Below are positions 27,552 through 39,541 of a DNA stretch of 64,000 bases, piece by piece; position 1 is the first letter of the stretch; every line of letters begins with the position of its first letter. The position numbers and the translations under genes were made by a program. A model generated the notes under the pieces. That model was given only the letters and a program-made list of their open reading frames with translations, was not told the DNA's origin and ran no database searches. Source of the DNA: Chrysomallon squamiferum (lineage: Eukaryota; Mollusca; Gastropoda; Neomphalida; Peltospiridae); NCBI GenBank assembly GCA_012295275.1, contig CM022665.1, positions 41,503,652 to 41,567,651 on the forward strand, written 5' to 3'.

Positions 27552-28345
27552 CATCATCATCATTATTTTAAATTTGATTTGAATCCATTATGTGTTGTTA
27601 TAGACCTACAAGGACGAATGAATACGTTGTTTTGCATTCGGTGTGATAACAAGATAATTAACAACGTAGTTAGAAATAAAATAATCAGTTTGAAGAAAAC
27701 CATTTGCTTTTAACCTGTTGATTTCCATCAAAAATTTAAAAAAAAAAACAAAAAAAACCACAACTATTTAAATATGTATCCATTTCTACATTATTTCAAC
27801 TTGGATTTTTCGTCTTTTTGGTGTATTAAAACAAAAAAAAAAACGTATTTTTACTTATGTATATGTGTTTGTGTATATGCAATATTAGTAATATTCGTCA
27901 CAGTATTACCTTGGCTCACTGTCTTTCCAGGATGCCATGGAACATCTGTCAACAATGTGAAAAAAAAAAGGGATTGGTAAGGAAATACATTTATATATAT
28001 ATATTTTTTTTAATCATCGAATATCCAAGCTATTTGTTCAGATCACACAGCGCGTTAATCTACATTATTAGTCAGATACAATGGCTTAATAGAAATAATA
28101 ATAATAAAAATAATAAAATAAAATAAATAAATCAGTGAATAAAATGAAAAGGAATGATATACGGTCTCATTATGAGTCAGTACTGAGATTCGTTCCTACA
28201 ACTTACGATTCTTCATCGACGTCCGCTGAAAAGTTTCCGTGGGGAAAGGGTAAAGTATGTTGTCACATAAAAATTGAATGCATGATCAGACAAACACTGT
28301 CTCTTCAGAGACTCAACTAACAGTGGACTCAACTAACAACTAACA

Positions 28346-28680
28346 ATGTGTAGAAATGATTATATTCACATATACATGTACATGCATGTACACACATACA
28401 TAAACACACACACATATCCAAATACATATACATACACATATATACATATACGTACACTATTCACATACACTTACGTAGAAACATGCATACTTACATACAT
28501 ACATACATACATACACATACAGATATTTTCTTAAATGCATAAATACATGATATAGACACAAATACACCATACACAGACATTCTTACATTCATGCACGCAT
28601 ACATGCATACATACATCATACATACATATATACATACATACAGATATACACACACATACATACATGAATGCATACATGCA
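28346..28680. repeat. (ATAC)n-related repeat field
   Basis: Degenerate ACAT/ATAC tetranucleotides with pure cores near 28490-28515. Confidence 0.8.
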
Positions 28681-29321
28681 CACGCAATTTCATATCAACG
28701 AACGTACGTACCTAATTCTATATTAAAATGATATTTATTTCTGCAGCTTTACAATCTTGTAATGTAACTAAAATGTTAAAAATACAAAACAAAATATATT
28801 ATCATGTAATACAAATTGGTTTCATCCAGAACTAGATTGTAGCAACATTAAATATAATTGTTAATGCATGGCAGTAGTATTTAATCCCATTACCTTTTTA
28901 GTACAGCATAAAACAATTAAATGACGATGAAAAATGATTTTTAGTTTTCATCTAAATAACTTACAGATCAACCAACCAGCAAGTAAATAAATAAATATAC
29001 CAGGATTTGAGATTAAAATTTAATGTTTCCTTTTGAAGAAAGAAAGAAAGAAAAGGAAACAAAATAAAATAAAACCTACATCGTTAAGAAATTTTATTTT
29101 ATTTTATTTGATATTTATTTATTTATTTATTTTTTTAATTTTATATGCACCCACTCGTAAGAAATAATATAAAGCCTATCATAAACCCTTTGGGGTAATG
29201 GTTGGCTGGTACGGGAACCCATAGCTTATGGCTAGCCGTGTTTTATTCTTTTGTTCTGTTTAGGTATAACTGACAATATTCATTTTTGGTAAGCAAACAC
29301 CGACACACATTAACATATGCT

Positions 29322-29323
<2 letters not shown>

Positions 29324-29369
<46 letters not shown>
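29324..29369. repeat. (CA)n microsatellite
   Basis: About 23 pure CA units. A pure (AAT)n tract follows at about 29465-29510. Confidence 0.9.
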
Positions 29370-29371
<2 letters not shown>

Positions 29372-29467
29372 TTTTATTTCTCTCTTCGTGTGTACACGCC
29401 ATGGCTGAAACAGGATTATAACACAGGTAGACAAAATCTGAGGTAGGTACTCCTTTATCCTAATAAC

Positions 29468-29514
<47 letters not shown>

Positions 29515-29660
29515 TAATAATACGAACTCCCTTACAAGGCGAAAGAATAATAATCAAAAACATATATATTTTATTAAAAATAAATAAAAATGATATAAAT
29601 TACTGACTTCAGGCGCACACGCAAATACTTTCATATTTTCGTCTTAGAAACATCTCATTA

Positions 29661-29674
29661 GAGTTATCTCCCTT
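29661..29674 (-). promoter_or_regulatory. AAGGGAGATAACTC motif upstream of the propeller gene
   Basis: This 14-mer (read on the minus strand) lies about 120 nt before the propeller gene ATG. Close relatives AAAGGGAAATAACT and TGGGAAATAACTC occur at 36528-36541 and 40858-40870. It may be a promoter word or a relic of a dispersed element. Confidence 0.25.
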
Positions 29675-29794
29675 GTCACTTTTAGTTATCACGTACTTAA
29701 AGTTATTATTTATAATATATTTTATGTGTTTGTTTATTTGTGTTAATAGCTCCTAATACTAGGATGTTTTACAATATAATATAATATTTATATA

Positions 29795-30242
29795 ATGAAG
29801 CTAAAACGAGAAGGCAGCTCAAGGACTAATTTAATTGAATCAAAACGGTTATGGGATATTAAAACCAAAGAGCGGTTCAATGTTTTGTGTGTGGGTACAG
29901 TTTTTAGGTAAGTTTGATCCATCGGTCTGTTATGTCTATATAAAATCGGTTAATTCATCTGTTATAGTATTAATCTTTATATATTAATTTCAGGCAGAGT
30001 GGACTGAGTTTGGTGGTGGGTGGTGAAGATGGTATAATACGAATATATGAACTTGCCTCAGATGGAACGCTAATCGATTCGAGTCCTCAGGTAAATATTA
30101 GTAATATTAATGTATATTTATTTTATTTCATATTATTACTTTGTAGTTTGTTTAATTCATTTGAAATTAATCAGTTTGTGATCATTATTGTTAGTGTTGT
30201 ATTTTCATTTGTTTTATCACTATTGTTTGTCTTATTCATTAT

Positions 30243-30292
<50 letters not shown>

Positions 30293-30690
30293 CAGCTGAC
30301 ACTTGAGACAAAAAGCGGTCCTGTACAGACAATGACTATACATGACATCACAAAGTTTTACTATAATGATCTTCTTGTTGGTGACTCAAAGGGTACTTTG
30401 ACAATTTTCTGTAACCAGCAGATTCTCAGTCGACAGAATATCTCGGGTAGCAGCATCAACTGTCTGCAAATTAGTAAAGATTCAGGTTAGTGGCAGTCAT
30501 TCGTTTTACAGTTGTGAGTTAATTATTAAACAGTTAATTACATTGCTATTATATTTATTTTATATTTTATTTATTATAAAAATGTATTTTCTTTTTCTAG
30601 AACATTTATATAATTGCATTTGAGATGTTTATTTGGAAATGATTTTGCATTTCAAAGAATCTGATCTTAATTAGTAAATTAGTAAAATAA

Positions 30691-30725
<35 letters not shown>

Positions 30726-33174
30726 AAATACTTTCTGTGCTTTCAGATAGCTAAGGTATGGTACCAAAATGTATTTCATTGGTAGTGTCTTGTCTTGCAA
30801 TGTGGCTAATCAAATAATCAATCTTGTTTGGTTCTTCCATTGGACTCTTTCCCAATATACCCACTGCTCCATAACTGGTTCATCAAAGGCTATGATATAT
30901 GCTGTGATGTCTGAAATTCAGATATAAAAGATCCCTTGTTTTTTTTTATTTTCCCTTGTGAAAATTAGAATAAAATATCTTCAGATTATCAAATAATTTA
31001 CATCTAAATGAAAAACTGCATTATATTATTTCCTCTGTTAATGAAATTTGAAATATAATAATTATATTCATATATCAAAAACAGCATTTTCTTATTTGTA
31101 TCATTAATGGAAATTGGAAAATAAATTATAACATCCAGATTATTAAATAAATAATAACATTTTTTTTTTTTTTTTTTTAAATGGAAGGGATAGATTTTCC
31201 TCTGTTATTGTCCAAATGGCTGATACCAACATAACACAAGATTTAACAATTATCACTGATTTTGATTTTTGCTGCCGGAAATGACGTTTGTGAGAGTATA
31301 ACATAATTATTATTTTCAAAATATTAATGTACATTAATTTAATATCCTTGTTTTAATGTTTTAATTATCAAAATGTTTCTTCTTTTTTTACCTAGTTGGT
31401 TCAGCCAGCATTATAACAAGCAATGATTCTGGGATTATCAGTGCTGTCCTTCCATCTTGTGAACTGTGGAGAATTAATCTTAATAACACACAGCTGAAAC
31501 GGGTAATGTTTCTTTTTCTTCTAATCTTGACAAAAGACTGCCATACCCTCTGTCTGAATGGTTAGATCTTCTTCCATTGTTTATTTATCCTCATATATAC
31601 TTTATAAATGTTAAAAGCCTGATGACTGATTAACAAAATCAGTGGTATTTGTTTTCTTATTTATATTTATTTGCAATTTTGTAATTACATATATCCTTTG
31701 TCTATAAAACATCTGCATCAAAAACTCTGTTTTTCTAAGTTTATTTATTTTTGTATATAAAATATAAAACATCCTGATGCTATGTGATGGATATGCATCA
31801 GTGGTCTGTGTATTTTCCTATTGTTATATTTAAAATAAAATAGGTGTTCATATACATACATATATATATAATTGAAAGAAGCCTATGGAATGTTGTGATA
31901 GGTGTATGGTTTTTTTTGTGTTTTTTTCAAACTCAGAGTTCAGCTGTTAGTGTCAGTATTCAGGCCTTGTTGACAGTTAATCTCACTGACCAGAGTGGCA
32001 AAACCTGCAACTACATCATTGCTTCTGATGATACCCAGCACATCCACGTCATCCTCCAGGGTTCAATTGTCATGACAATGAAAGTTCCTGCTACAGTCAC
32101 AGCAGTTAGTATATTAAAATAAAAAAAAAAATATATATATATATTTTTTTTTTTATTAACAGACACTTTTAATTTTTTTTTTTTTTTTTCATCTTTTTAA
32201 GAATTTTATTTTGTCATTATTATTGTTATTATTGTTGTTGCTGTCATTATTATTTAGTATTATTTGACTGACACATAAAATGATTCACCATTAAATACCA
32301 TACTTATTTTAAATAAAATGCATTTATGCATTTAAATTAACATCTTTTACATTTTAGCATTATTTTGTTAGCAAAAATAATATGTATTTTTTTAAATCTA
32401 AAACTATATTTTGTAAAATTGTTATTATTCTGTGAAATAATTAATTTCTTACATTTTTCTTCTTCTTTTTGCTGTTATTGTTGTTATTGTTGTTGTTATT
32501 ATAATATAATTTAAGATGAGTCCAGGAAGATTTATCCCGGCAAGCAAACTGGACTCCACACAGCAGTCAGGGGAAAATGTTAGTTTCAAAAACAGCCAAC
32601 AGGTGGCGCTGGGTACTGTTACAGGTGCTATATACATACTGTATAACTTTGCTGTAAGTATATGGCAACAGCTTTCTTTAATTACTTTTCAGTTAAAAAA
32701 ACAAAAATTAACTTTGGCAATTTTTAATATATTTTTAATTCCCCACACATCTGTCATTAAACAAGCAGATCCATGCACACACCCAATACACACATAAAAA
32801 TACATACATACATACATACACATGCCCCCATAAATACAAGCACACAGAGATCTGTAGATATACATATACCAGCACATATCTTTTACTCTTAACATTTGTA
32901 GCATATACTCATAATATTGTCTTTCAGTTCTTAGTTCATAAAGAAAAAATTTCTTTGCTTAGCACCTAAATAATCTATAGTAATAATGATATTGGTTATA
33001 ATTATTATTGTTGTCATGATCATTATGATTATTATTTTCATCATCATCATCATCATCATTATTATCATTATCATTATCATCATCATCATAATCATAATTA
33101 TTAGTATTACAGTTACCATCACGTCATTATTATCATAACTATTAACACCATCATCATCATTCTCACATTTATCA

Positions 33175-33225
<51 letters not shown>

Positions 33226-34164
33226 TTGCTCCAGGTCACAATGGATGAGTTCACACATGCACTGAGTCCAGTCACTCGCCTGGCTACAGTTCTGCAGCCT
33301 GATGCTGACACAGATATTCTTGTGTGTGCAGGACATTTCAATGCTGTCACCTTCTACCAAGACGGAAAGGTTTATGTTGAATTTTAATTTTAATTTGGTT
33401 TGAGCAGTGGATGTTTTATGTTACTTACGTTATTTTTGTATACTGTGTTACTGTGCATGTACGATTTCAAAAAGTGATTGATTTACAAGCTGACTTCTTG
33501 GTCTTGCAGTCTGTCAAATTGTATTTCAAATTCCAATCAAAGCAAAGTCTTATTTTGTAGTTTTATAGTCCATACCAGTATCTATACCGTGATTATTTGA
33601 TAATTCTTGTAACATTCTATTTCTTTATAATTCACATCTCACAGTCCATGCCACTTTCTGTCTCACAATCAGGAATATATTCTTAATACTGTCTCTCAGT
33701 TCTTAGTTCAAGTTATTTACTTAATTAAAAAACACACACACACACACACATATAATATACACATACATACAAACACACACTCACACACAGTTCATCAAGT
33801 TATATATATATAATTCATCAACTAATTAATTAAATAATTAAATATGTGTACATACATGTATATATACTTTTTGATTTACTGTATCATATAGATAAATCTT
33901 AATACAGCTTCATTATATTACTACTCCTTCATTTTTTTTTTTAATGAGAATATTCTGGAAAAATGTTTTTATTAAATGCGTTGGAGTTATATTAAAAAAC
34001 TGAATTTTGACAAATCTTTATTCATTTTTCAGATGATTTCATCATATACGACTGACGACTGGGTGAACACCATTGACGTGGCAGATCTTGATGATGATGG
34101 TGTTGAAGAAGTTGTTATTGGCTGTTTAAACAACAGCATTCATGCAGTGAAAATACCAACATGA
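29795..34164 (+). CDS. Beta-propeller-like protein with an FG-GAP motif, 8 exons, 359 aa (family not recognised)
   Basis: Exons: 29795-29907, 29994-30090, 30296-30485, 31396-31502, 31937-32104, 32516-32653, 33235-33369, 34033-34164. All introns are GT-AG and phases agree throughout. The ATG is the first after an in-frame TAA 18 nt upstream. The protein is built of repeated strand-turn-strand blocks ending in small-residue turns: VVGGEDGIIRIYEL, LLVGDSKGTLTIF, VALGTVTGAIYIL and VVIGCLNNSIHAV. The last block carries a calcium-loop motif DLDDDG at residues 334-339. This is the look of a seven-bladed propeller of the FG-GAP/BBS2/ITFG2/kaptin type. No signal peptide or membrane segment is visible, so it is probably cytosolic. 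I could not assign a named orthologue. (ATT)n tracts abut the acceptors of exons 3 and 7. It converges on ARL2. Confidence 0.85.
30246..30290. repeat. (ATT)n tract forming the 3' splice-site region of exon 3
   Basis: Fifteen ATT units end 5 nt before the exon 3 boundary (TACAG then exon), so the microsatellite occupies the polypyrimidine-tract position. Confidence 0.9.
30950..31145. repeat. Intronic AT-rich repeat of the ~95-bp family
   Basis: About two diverged copies of a unit that also occurs in tandem at 37840-38200. Shared words include AATAAAATAT, AGATTATCAAATAATTT, ATCTAAATGAAAAACTGCAT and GGAAAATAAATTATAACATC. Confidence 0.6.
33178..33224. repeat. (ATT)n tract abutting the exon 7 acceptor
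   Basis: A pure ATT run is followed by TTTTGCTCCAG and exon 7. A diffuse ATT/ATC-rich zone precedes it from about 32980. Confidence 0.9.
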
Positions 34165-36154
34165 TTTTTATGTTGGGCAATAAAAATTAAGAGATATGTG
34201 TCTTCTAAGAAGACAAAGAATTTGATAATCTTCAGGACAAAAACTGAGGACATTTTTCCACTGAGATCTTTTGTCTTTGATATCTTCTATGTTCCTGTTT
34301 TCATGGCTATCATCATCTCAGGAACACACACACAGTAAATGATGTTCAACATCTTCTGGATGTCATCAGTAGGTCTGCAGATATTGTAGAATTTTTTTAT
34401 TTTTTTTATTTTCCCACATTCAAAAGTTGTTGAATTTTGAACAGTAAAATGAAAAATCATTTATTTTTACTTTTAACATTTTCATCATGGAAGAATGTAT
34501 TGAGTCTGTCTTATGTATGTGTGTGTATGTGTCCTATATTAAAATAATGACAGTAAGTTTTATGAAGGCTTTGTTTCAGTCTGTTAGTAGGTTTGTGTGA
34601 AGATTAAACTGGTGATAAACCACAGATTGGATTGTGTCTAATTTAATTAAGTACCAAAAAAATAACGATATTTTCGTCCAGACAAAAGAAAACCATGAAA
34701 TAAGAAGACCGAAATACATATGCTCATTCTTTGACGCATTTTTGTAGAACTCAGTCTGATACAGTTTGTTTTTCATTAGACGCCACACACGGTTTCTAGT
34801 TATAATTTTTCTTTCATTAGAAGTTTAAAACAACTTAGTCATTTATATTTTTAAAAAGTGCAAAAACCAAATATAAAATAAACAAGTGTAGAAATGGAGA
34901 TTTGTAAGTAAAAAAGCATAATCAAAAAATATAAATAATGAATTATTGTATTACAACAAACAACTGTAGACTTTGAATTTTATTTTGTAAACTGCAATAA
35001 TAAAAATTAACAAAACCAAACAAAGTAATGTCTCATACCCAATAAATTGCACTTCACACAAGCCACTTAAAATTGCAGAATCAAGATTTGGAATGAATAA
35101 ATTGTGAAATTTTATGATGGTAATGACAAAACTTTTTCTTCAACATAAGCAAAAGATATTAAGTAATGAAACTGACATTTAATTATTACATCCATAAGAA
35201 AACGTAATTTTTAAGAACATTAATTAGCATAAATTGTTAAATGCATAATGTGATAAAATGGTTAAAATCTAAAAGCTTATATTGGAAAGGCTAGGTGTTT
35301 ATTTTAATTTTCGACAGTTGTGTTTTGCTGTAACATTACTTGTGATGTGTATCTGTTAAAATATCAGATAATGACATGACATACAAGTAATATTCATCTT
35401 CAACAAAACTACACTAATAGCATTAGACATGTAATATGATGTCATTTAGGATTCTATCTTTTAAGTAGCAATCTTGAAACAGTTCCCCCCAAAATAAATC
35501 CACTTTCAACAATATCAATTGAATTACTTAAGAATTTGGGTAAATATCAGTGAAATAAAAACTTGTGAAAGCATGTGAAAAAAAAAATCCCTAAAAGTTG
35601 TTAGGATGAAAGATGTAACATAAAGTTAGCCAAGCAAGGGTGATTCAGTTTGAAAAACATTCATTGATGTAAATACTTGGACGGCCACAAATCATATAAG
35701 CAAATGTGATACACATCTGATAACATCATATTTAGTGGCATCAAAATTTTAAAATCTTGCTTCAAGTCTTCTTCAGTTACAAACATTTAAAGATTTGCAT
35801 TCTTTACTGTCACAAATCAGTTTTTCTTAATTAATTTTTTTTATTAGACCTATTACTTCCCTTGTTATTTCCACCAAAAATATCCCCCAATATCAACATC
35901 AACATTCTAAACTGAAGCAAACAAATTAGCTTTTTGAATATATTGGTAAATGCTTATAAATTACAAGCTGTTGTGCAAAACTTACACATTTCAAAACTTT
36001 ATTTTTTATTTTACGCCATAATATTTGTTTTTTTTATTATGGCTCCTTTCTGTTGAGATTCCATCTTGTAATCTCTCCAAGACTGATATATTTTAGCGTT
36101 TTTTTTTTAAAATAAATAAACCAAATTTTAAAATAATTTTATTACTTTCTATTA
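34165..36154. other. Convergent intergenic region (3' ends of the propeller gene and ARL2)
   Basis: No coding sequence seen. An AATAAA lies at 34179-34184, only 15 nt after the propeller stop, and others occur further right. ARL2 has a minus-strand AATAAA just past its stop at about 36137-36142. Cleavage sites cannot be fixed from sequence alone. Confidence 0.6.
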
Positions 36155-39093
36155 TTAATCCATGGTAAATATCCTTGAAGCAATGTCATTGATAATCCAG
36201 TCAATGCCCTCCAGAAGGTTTTCACCAGTTACAGCACTGCAATCTTGGATTTTCCAGTGGTGAGTCTTAATTTTGTCAAGTTCTAGAGCCTGGAAGAAAA
36301 AATAAAAAAAATATAATAAGGATAAAAGGAATTAAAAGAAAAAATTAAATATTAATAATTGTTATCATCACCTGTAGTAGTTTTCTGCATTCTTCATGAA
36401 AATTGCATATTAGTATGTAAAAGATTAAAATAAATTATAAAACCCACATCTGCATCATACCACTAGTCTGAATTATAGATGGATAGATGGATAACAATTT
36501 TTATACTGAAATGCCTTGTCTTTAGTTAAAGGGAAATAACTGGTAATATTGCTAAAAAGTTTTTAATATTTAACAATGATCAGTAACAAAATGGTAACTG
36601 TTAAGAAAGCAATATTAATTCATCAACATCTGGATATTATTTTAGAAAATTTGTTCTCAACTGATTACAGAAGAGTTTCCTGTGAACCATATACTCAGTG
36701 ACATAAAATATTTTTAACAGTCCAGTCATTTGTACGTGTGGGTTTTCCCTCCAAATAAGCAGCTTGATTTCTTTTCAATAATTATTAGCTGGTTAGACTT
36801 TTTAATCAATTTTGAACAAGTACTGAAACACCTGTATAAATAATAGGTGAACAAAAATACTTAATAAAAATTCTGGATTTATCATAAAACATTAAGAAGA
36901 AGGTTCTAACTTGAATGAACAGACTTAATACTTGTCATTTTCTATTGTTTTTTTTTTTTTTTATTATAATTATTTTTTTTATTTGATTCACTTTATTTCT
37001 TTCTTTATATTTTATTAAATAAGAACAATACAGTTTATTTTTACACAAGAACTGACCATTACGTAAAAAAATAATAATACTAATCTGCTTACAGCTTTGA
37101 TTTCATCGCCTCGGAGAGAACCTGGTAAATCTTGTTTGTTTGCAAAAACTAAAAGTGTGGCACCAGCCAGTCTCTGAAATATTAATTTAAAAAAAAGTAA
37201 TATTTTATTAATAATTACAGTCAGAAAGGTTTAATACAGAAACTGTCACTTAAAATGTGCAGTGCAAATAGAATTACAAAATCGTAATTTTAAAGAAAGA
37301 AAAAAATTGTTTAATAAGCACCAAATAAATTATTACTAGGAATGTTTGAAATCTGGAAAATGCTAAATAACAGATGTTTTCATTTCAAATGTCAGTTCAA
37401 TTCAATTGTTAATTTTTTTTAAATTTCAATTTTTCCACAGAATATATAGTTTGTAATTGGTTTTCAAAATGTCAAAATGTCATTACGAAAAAGCAAAAAA
37501 GCCATAAAACAAATATAAGCATAGACATATTAACACATGCATTTTTATGTGTATGTGTGTGTGTGTGTGTGTGTGTGTACACACACATATATATGAAGTG
37601 TAATCTACTACTTATACCTCTTCTACAAGAAGAACCTGCAGTTCCTGTTTGCAATCTTGAAGTCTCATTCTATCTGCACTATCAACAACCCAAATCAAAC
37701 CATCAGTGGATTCAAAGTAGTTTCTCCAGTATGATCGAAGAGATTTCTGACCACCAACGTCCCATATGTTCAATTTGTACCTAAAAGAAGAATTTTTTTT
37801 ATTTCAGTTATTAATGACGTTCAGGTTATTGAATAACTTCAAACGGTTAATTTGTATCTAAATGAAAAAAATAACATTTTCTTATTTTCCTTTCTGAAAA
37901 TTACAATAAAATATGTCTGGATTATCAAATAATATTTATATTTTTCAATTTATATCTAAATGAAAAACTGTATTTTGTTATTTTCTTTTTGGAATATAAA
38001 TTATGATATATATCTATATGATCAAAAAGTTTCAAATATTTAATTTGTATCTAAATCAAGAACTGCATTTTTTTTTTGTTAGTGGATATTTGAAAATAAA
38101 TTATAACATCTAGATTATCAAATAATTTTAAATAGTTAATATGTATGAAAAATCAGATTTCATACTTTTCTTTGTTACTCCCTGAATAATTCTAAATATT
38201 TTGAATTTAAATTAAAAAAAAAAAAAAAAATATATATATTTCATCAATTGAGGGTCTTACAGTTAATTCAATGTCTTTAGTTCAAATCTAACGTAGGAAA
38301 ATCTCCTTTATTAATGAAATATTGATTATTTGTAGATAATTAAAGTACTTTACAAATGAAACATAATCTTTTGTATCAAATATATATCATTTATTAAATT
38401 TTTTAATCATTTACATTTTAATTAGCCCTCTTGAAATTTCTACAATAAAATATAGAAAAATTATTTCAAACAATTGATCAGATTTCATGAATAATATTTG
38501 TAATTTAAAAAAAAAGAATAAAGAAAAGAAAGAAACAAAAAGCATACCCTCTATGTTCTAATGTCTTAATATTGAAACCTAGTGTAGGTGAAATTGTGTC
38601 AATATCTTCTCCATTGAATTTCTTTAATATTGTTGTTTTTCCAGCATTGTCCAATCCTCTGAAGTGAATGTTAAGATGACTATTCTTTTTCTTTCATATT
38701 TTATTTGTTAAAATACATTATTATAATCATTATTAGTATACTCATATATTCAGTATATTTCTTAATCTTAGATCAGTTGAATTATTAGGAAAAAAAATTC
38801 TTATGAATTAAATTATAAGATTATTATATTCATAATGAATAAAGACTATTAATATATTTTTTATATTTATTTAATTATTTCGTATAAAAATAATAATGTG
38901 GGTCAGTATTTTAGCAAATACTTTGGCCAGATCCAGGTGATGGCAGATCAACATCATGCAAATGACTTGAAATGTCATATCGAAAATAAAAGGATATTTA
39001 CAATTATTATATTTCAATAAAAGGATACAACATCAACAGCCTGACTTCTTTTTCTTTTTGTTTCATTTTCTTTAAAATGGTTAAAAGTCCCAT
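36155..39093 (-). CDS. ARL2: ADP-ribosylation factor-like GTPase 2, complete, 5 exons, 184 aa
   Basis: Small GTPase that regulates tubulin-folding cofactor D, binds BART/ELMOD partners and releases prenylated or myristoylated cargo from PDE6D/UNC119. It acts in cytosol, at centrosomes and in mitochondria. Exons in transcript order: 39093-39029, 38658-38548, 37780-37618, 37173-37093, 36289-36155, all GT-AG with consistent phase. They total 555 nt, exactly the family length of 184 aa. Visible motifs: N-terminal amphipathic helix [15 protein letters not shown]-loop GLDNAGKTT from residue 23, switch region [15 protein letters not shown] with catalytic Gln70, NKQD at 125-128, and CSAVTG around 157-162. 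Identity to vertebrate ARL2 is very high over [23 protein letters not shown] lies in frame just upstream of the ATG. The start faces RPS6KC1 head-to-head, 448 bp away. Nothing is broken. Confidence 0.97.
37840..38200. repeat. ~95-bp tandem repeat in ARL2 intron 2
   Basis: About 3.5-4 diverged units, marked by recurrences of TTTGTATCTAAATGAAAAA (near 37851, 37946, 38044 and a decayed one near 38140), GATTATCAAATAAT and ATTTTCTTTTT. The same unit occurs in the neighbouring gene's intron at 30950-31145. Confidence 0.6.
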
Positions 39094-39541
39094 TGTTAAC
39101 TAAATTACCAGCAAATTTTCTAACAAATAAATGTACTTTTGCATTTGTTTACAGGAACTCTTTTGAAATGGAAGACGTATAATTTTAATCACCAGCATTA
39201 ACATTAGAAGACGAACAACAAATGCGAAATAATAGTTTAAAAAAAATATATATATATATTTTTTTTCTTTTTTAAAATATGTAATTTTAATTTTTTATTT
39301 ATTTATTTTTTAATGACACAACCGTTGTACAAAAATGTGAAGCTATGTTCAAAACATTAGGTACTTCGCAAATGAAGTTAACTTTTGTATAATTTCACAT
39401 AGATTACTTCCGGATGGACTTTCCGGTTCCGTATTTATCAATTTTAATGAAATAAATTTAATGGTAGTTTGATGTTATTTAATATAAACATAGAAATGTA
39501 ACGACAGATCATTACTTAAAAGAGAAAATCTTATATTTATA
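39094..39541. promoter_or_regulatory. Head-to-head ARL2/RPS6KC1 bidirectional promoter region
   Basis: The 448 bp between two divergent start codons must hold both promoters and 5' UTRs unless non-coding first exons lie elsewhere. Next to the RPS6KC1 side are ACTTCCGGAT (39406-39415) and a second CTTTCCGGTTCC (39419-39430). These match the ETS/GABP core CCGGAA, a class well known for bidirectional housekeeping promoters. No TATA box is convincingly positioned. Confidence 0.6.

Larger units (their letters stand above)
23427..29794. other. Intergenic region between the bZIP and propeller genes
   Basis: No coding exon recognised. It must contain the promoter and 5' non-coding exon(s) of the bZIP gene. 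It holds (ATT)n, (TA)n, (GTA)n, (AAT)n, (ATAC)n and (CA)n tracts and a poly(A)/AAAG tract at about 24776-24870. More complex CG-containing islands lie at 24500-24760, 25000-25330, 25850-26100 and 26640-26950. Confidence 0.6.

Noticed and set aside
28135-28320. 61-codon frame with ordinary composition
   Set aside because: No recognisable motif, no splice continuity to another exon and no regulatory context; consistent with chance.
32104-32121. Early termination of the propeller gene after exon 5 (frame runs to a TAA at 32122)
   Set aside because: A GTTAGT donor at 32105 gives phase-0 joining to exon 6 at 32516 and continues the strand repeat pattern to a clear C-terminus.
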